Assembly (NCBI RefSeq): GCF_000743705.1
Contig: NZ_JQEZ01000001.1
Coordinates: 142,711 to 178,068, forward strand
DNA from: Ruegeria halocynthiae
GTDB taxonomy: Bacteria; Pseudomonadota; Alphaproteobacteria; Rhodobacterales; Rhodobacteraceae
Direction: 5' to 3'
DNA length: 35,358 nt
Shown: in pieces, positions 33,565 to 35,358 of the stretch
Layout of the letters: every line of letters starts with the position of its first letter
Position numbering within the stretch: position 1 is the stretch's first letter
Made by a program: the position numbers and the translations under genes
The notes under the pieces: model-generated
The model's input: only the letters and a program-made list of their open reading frames with translations
Databases searched by the model: none
What the model was told of the DNA's origin: nothing

Positions 33565-34638
33565 GTGAGCGATACCTGAACTGCGACCGTCTTTTCGCGG
33601 AACACCTCGGCCGGTGTCTTCCATCCCAGACACTTTCTGGGTGTTGCGTTGAGGCGGTCGCAGATCATGTTCAATTCATGATCTGAGACCGCCGTTATGT
33701 CGCTCTTTCGAGGCAGCCATCTTCGGCTACGGCGGTTAGTGTTTTCCACGGTGCCTTTCTGCCAGGGCGAGGAGGGATCGCAGAACCAGGTCTGCGTTCC
33801 GATCTCAGCCTGCAAATGCGGCCAGCTGACGAGCTCCGTGCCGCGGTCGAAGGTGATGGGTTTGCGCGCCAGATGGGGCAGGTCGCGCACCGCTTTCATG
33901 ATCTTGCCATCACCGGTTTCGTACGCTTGTTCGGGTTCTTCAACAACACCGTGAAGCGACTGACCCGTTCCACGAGAGATGTCACGTTCGATTTCCCAAG
34001 GCTCTGCTTGAACAGCATCAAATCTCCCTCCCAGTGGCCGAACTGGCGGCGGTGCGCCACATCATCCGGGCGGAACAGGATGCTGACATCACGGTGGAAC
34101 TTAAGGGCCTGGCGCTTTCTGGCGCGGCGGGGCCGGCGGTACTTGCGGTGGTTTGGAAGATACCATCAGAGCTTCTGTGCCATGCCGTCCTTCGAATAGA
34201 TGTAACGGTAGATAGTTTCCTGGCAAACCCGCAGCCTGGTGCCTTCATAGATCATTCGGTTGCCAATCTGTTCAGGCGTCCAACCATGCTTGAGACGTTC
34301 GACGACTTTTTTGAGCAATTGCGGGTATCGGATCAGTTTGCGCTGACGGGCACGCCGATCGGCCGCCATCAGATGGGCAGCAGCACCGTAGTAGCCGTCA
34401 CATTTGGGCATGCACTCGTCGCTGAAGTAGTTCCGCTTCAACTCGCGGTGGATCGTGGCTTTCGAGCGCCTCAGAACACGCGCCATCTCACGAACAGGGA
34501 CTTTCGCATGCCTCCAACGTTCGATTCTACGGCGTTCCTCAATGCTCAGTTGCGTGTAAACGGCTCTCATGTCACAATCTCCTCATTAGATAACTCATTG
34601 TTTTCTAATAGGAGTCGTACTTGAAGGTAGCGCGCACC
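33565..34638 (-). mobile_element. degenerate IS30-family element next to phoB
   Basis: Imperfect inverted ends are visible: GTGAGCGATACCT at 33566-33578 and, read inward on the minus strand, GTGCGCGCTACCT from 34637. Eleven of 13 bases match, and similarity continues inward. They enclose about 1.07 kb, a normal IS30 size, with one transposase frame on the minus strand. I see no clear target duplication. Boundaries may be off by a few bases. Confidence 0.75.
33591..34570 (-). pseudogene. IS30-family transposase, broken by nonsense and frameshift
   Basis: The N-terminal part (ATG at 34570) carries the helix-turn-helix (LSIEERRRIERWRHAKVPVR, VLRRSKATIHRELKRN). It stops at a TGA at 34168-34166, exactly where the family has WRYLP-type text; the frame resumes WYLPNHRKYRRPRRARK. 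The middle part holds the first catalytic acid in FGHWEGDLML. Near 33900-33908 one base appears lost, because KPVMA must shift frame to continue as IMKAVRDLP. The C-terminal part has ITFDRGTELVSWPHLQ and FCDPSSPWQKGTVENTNRR, with the remaining acids. No stop lies inside the element in the final frame, so it runs on antisense to phoB. Two lesions make it inactive unless recoded. Confidence 0.88.
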
Positions 34639-35358
34639 GTTGTGATCTCAAGTTAGGTTGCGACATTTCTCCACCCTAGGTTTCTGAGTTCTTCTGCGAG
34701 CGCCGCTTACGGTGTTCGCCATCCGAGGCACTTTCTAGGCGTTCCGTTAAGGCGGTCACAAATCGCCTTCATATCGCGATTTGAGAGTACCGCGATCGGG
34801 GTATCGCGCGGCAAGTACCTTCTTGCGCGTTTGTTCAAGTTCTCAACCGATCCTTTTTGCCAGGGGGCCTGCGGATCACAGAACCAGGCACTCGTTCCAA
34901 TTCCTGCTTCCAGCTTTCGCCAACCCGAGAACTCAATTCCGCGATCAAACGTAATAGACTGGCGCGCGATCTGGGGCAGGGGTTCCATTACATTCATGAG
35001 TTTCGCCATGAAGTGTTTCGAGCTGCGATCATTGTTGCGGAACAAGACTGCAAAACGGGTCTTGCGCTCGACCAAAGATGCAACGTTTGTCTTTCCGTGC
35101 TCCCGCCGGAAGATCATCAGCTCGCCTTCCCATTCACCAAATGTCTCTCGGGATTTGATGTAACTAGGCCTGTTGTGGATCGAGCGTGCCGGCGGGAACA
35201 TCATACCGCGCGGGGTTCGGGCATAGCGCGGTTTTCTCTTCTTCCGCCGTTCAGGAAGGTAGCGGGCCAAAGCCTGGGATTGACCATCCGCACTGTAGAC
35301 ATAGGCATAAATCGTTTCGTGGCTGACAGAGACTGCATGCCCTTCAAGTTTCAGGCGG
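34639..35358 (-). mobile_element. second IS30-family element, runs off right edge
   Basis: A different IS30-type transposase frame fills the right edge, directly abutting the first element, with no other gene between. The shared junction near 34638-34680 makes the exact 3' end of this copy uncertain, and its other end is outside the window. Tandem IS30 copies could come from insertion of one beside the other's end, which IS30 is known to favour. Confidence 0.65.
34707..35358 (-). CDS. IS30-family transposase, partial (N-terminus outside window)
   Basis: The frame is open to the right edge: upstream of the apparent TTG start at 35270 it continues as GHAVSVSHETIYAYVYSADG, normal IS30 sequence, so the N-terminus is outside the window. 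The catalytic domain is present: FGEWEGELMIF, QSITFDRGIEFSGW and FCDPQAPWQKGSVENLNKRA supply the three acidic residues of the DDE core. The stop TAA at 34709-34707 follows CLGWRTP directly. The same frame then continues AALAEELRNLG, which looks like the normal C-terminal tail, so the last dozen or so residues may be lost to a point mutation. Protein similarity to the neighbouring IS30 copy is moderate, so they are distinct elements. Confidence 0.85.
   Translation of the reverse strand, partial: RLKLEGHAVSVSHETIYAYVYSADGQSQALARYLPERRKKRKPRYARTPRGMMFPPARSIHNRPSYIKSRETFGEWEGELMIFRREHGKTNVASLVERKTRFAVLFRNNDRSSKHFMAKLMNVMEPLPQIARQSITFDRGIEFSGWRKLEAGIGTSAWFCDPQAPWQKGSVENLNKRARRYLPRDTPIAVLSNRDMKAICDRLNGTPRKCLGWRTP

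Noticed and set aside
1..35358. CRISPR arrays, rRNA, intact tRNA, riboswitches, toxin-antitoxin or defence genes
   Set aside because: I looked for spaced repeats, tRNA arms and family motifs on both strands and found none beyond the tRNA-Arg fragment.

Overview
The window looks like chromosomal DNA of a marine roseobacter-type alphaproteobacterium (Rhodobacteraceae). The evidence is the moderately high GC content, the protein family set (DUF882, invasion-associated locus B, PAS_5, class II DAHP synthase, long PstC/PstA variants) and the gene orders yicC-gmk and phoR-pstSCAB-phoU-phoB. The genus cannot be fixed from sequence reading alone.

Layout. (1) 1-4045 is the right end of an integrated element. 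It holds an IS66-type insertion sequence whose left end is outside the window, a P4-type tyrosine integrase, and a 45-nt 3' fragment of a tRNA-Arg(CCG) gene that I read as the attachment scar. (2) 4254-9416 is a cell-envelope block. A Tat-exported MepK-like DUF882 peptidase is divergent from a YcbB/LdtD-type L,D-transpeptidase, which is followed on the same strand by an LpxD-type acyltransferase, an acyl carrier protein and a beta-ketoacyl-ACP synthase. (3) 9483-12346 holds an IalB-family protein, a 430-bp gap with two strong minus-strand terminators (candidate small RNAs), a HerA/DUF853 ATPase and a small lipoprotein. (4) 12533-19234 is a complete branched-chain amino acid (Liv) ABC transporter locus on the minus strand: binding protein, LivG, LivF, two small paralogous exported proteins, LivH, LivM. 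(5) 19401-26108 holds unlinked housekeeping genes: a PQQ-type sugar dehydrogenase, a GlxA-type AraC regulator, class II DAHP synthase, a PAS_5 protein, YicC, guanylate kinase and a gamma-carbonic anhydrase-like protein. (6) 26140-33547 is the full phosphate-starvation locus phoR-pstS-pstC-pstA-pstB-phoU-phoB, with four 11-bp-phased PHO half-sites before pstS. (7) 33565-35358 holds two IS30-family elements. One is degenerate and begins about 18 bp after phoB; the other runs off the right edge.

How the genes work together. The Pho block is self-contained: sensor kinase, response regulator, high-affinity phosphate importer and PhoU, with the operator array where PhoB would act. The Liv block encodes all five parts of an importer. 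The envelope block pairs an enzyme that makes 3-3 peptidoglycan cross-links with a likely 3-3 endopeptidase, and adds a small acyl-ACP/LpxD set.

Most of the window is ordinary core genome. I see no CRISPR array, no intact tRNA or rRNA and no recognisable defence system. The least explained items are the two candidate small RNAs at 10209-10445, the paired small exported proteins inside the Liv locus, and the lpxD-acp-KAS cluster.
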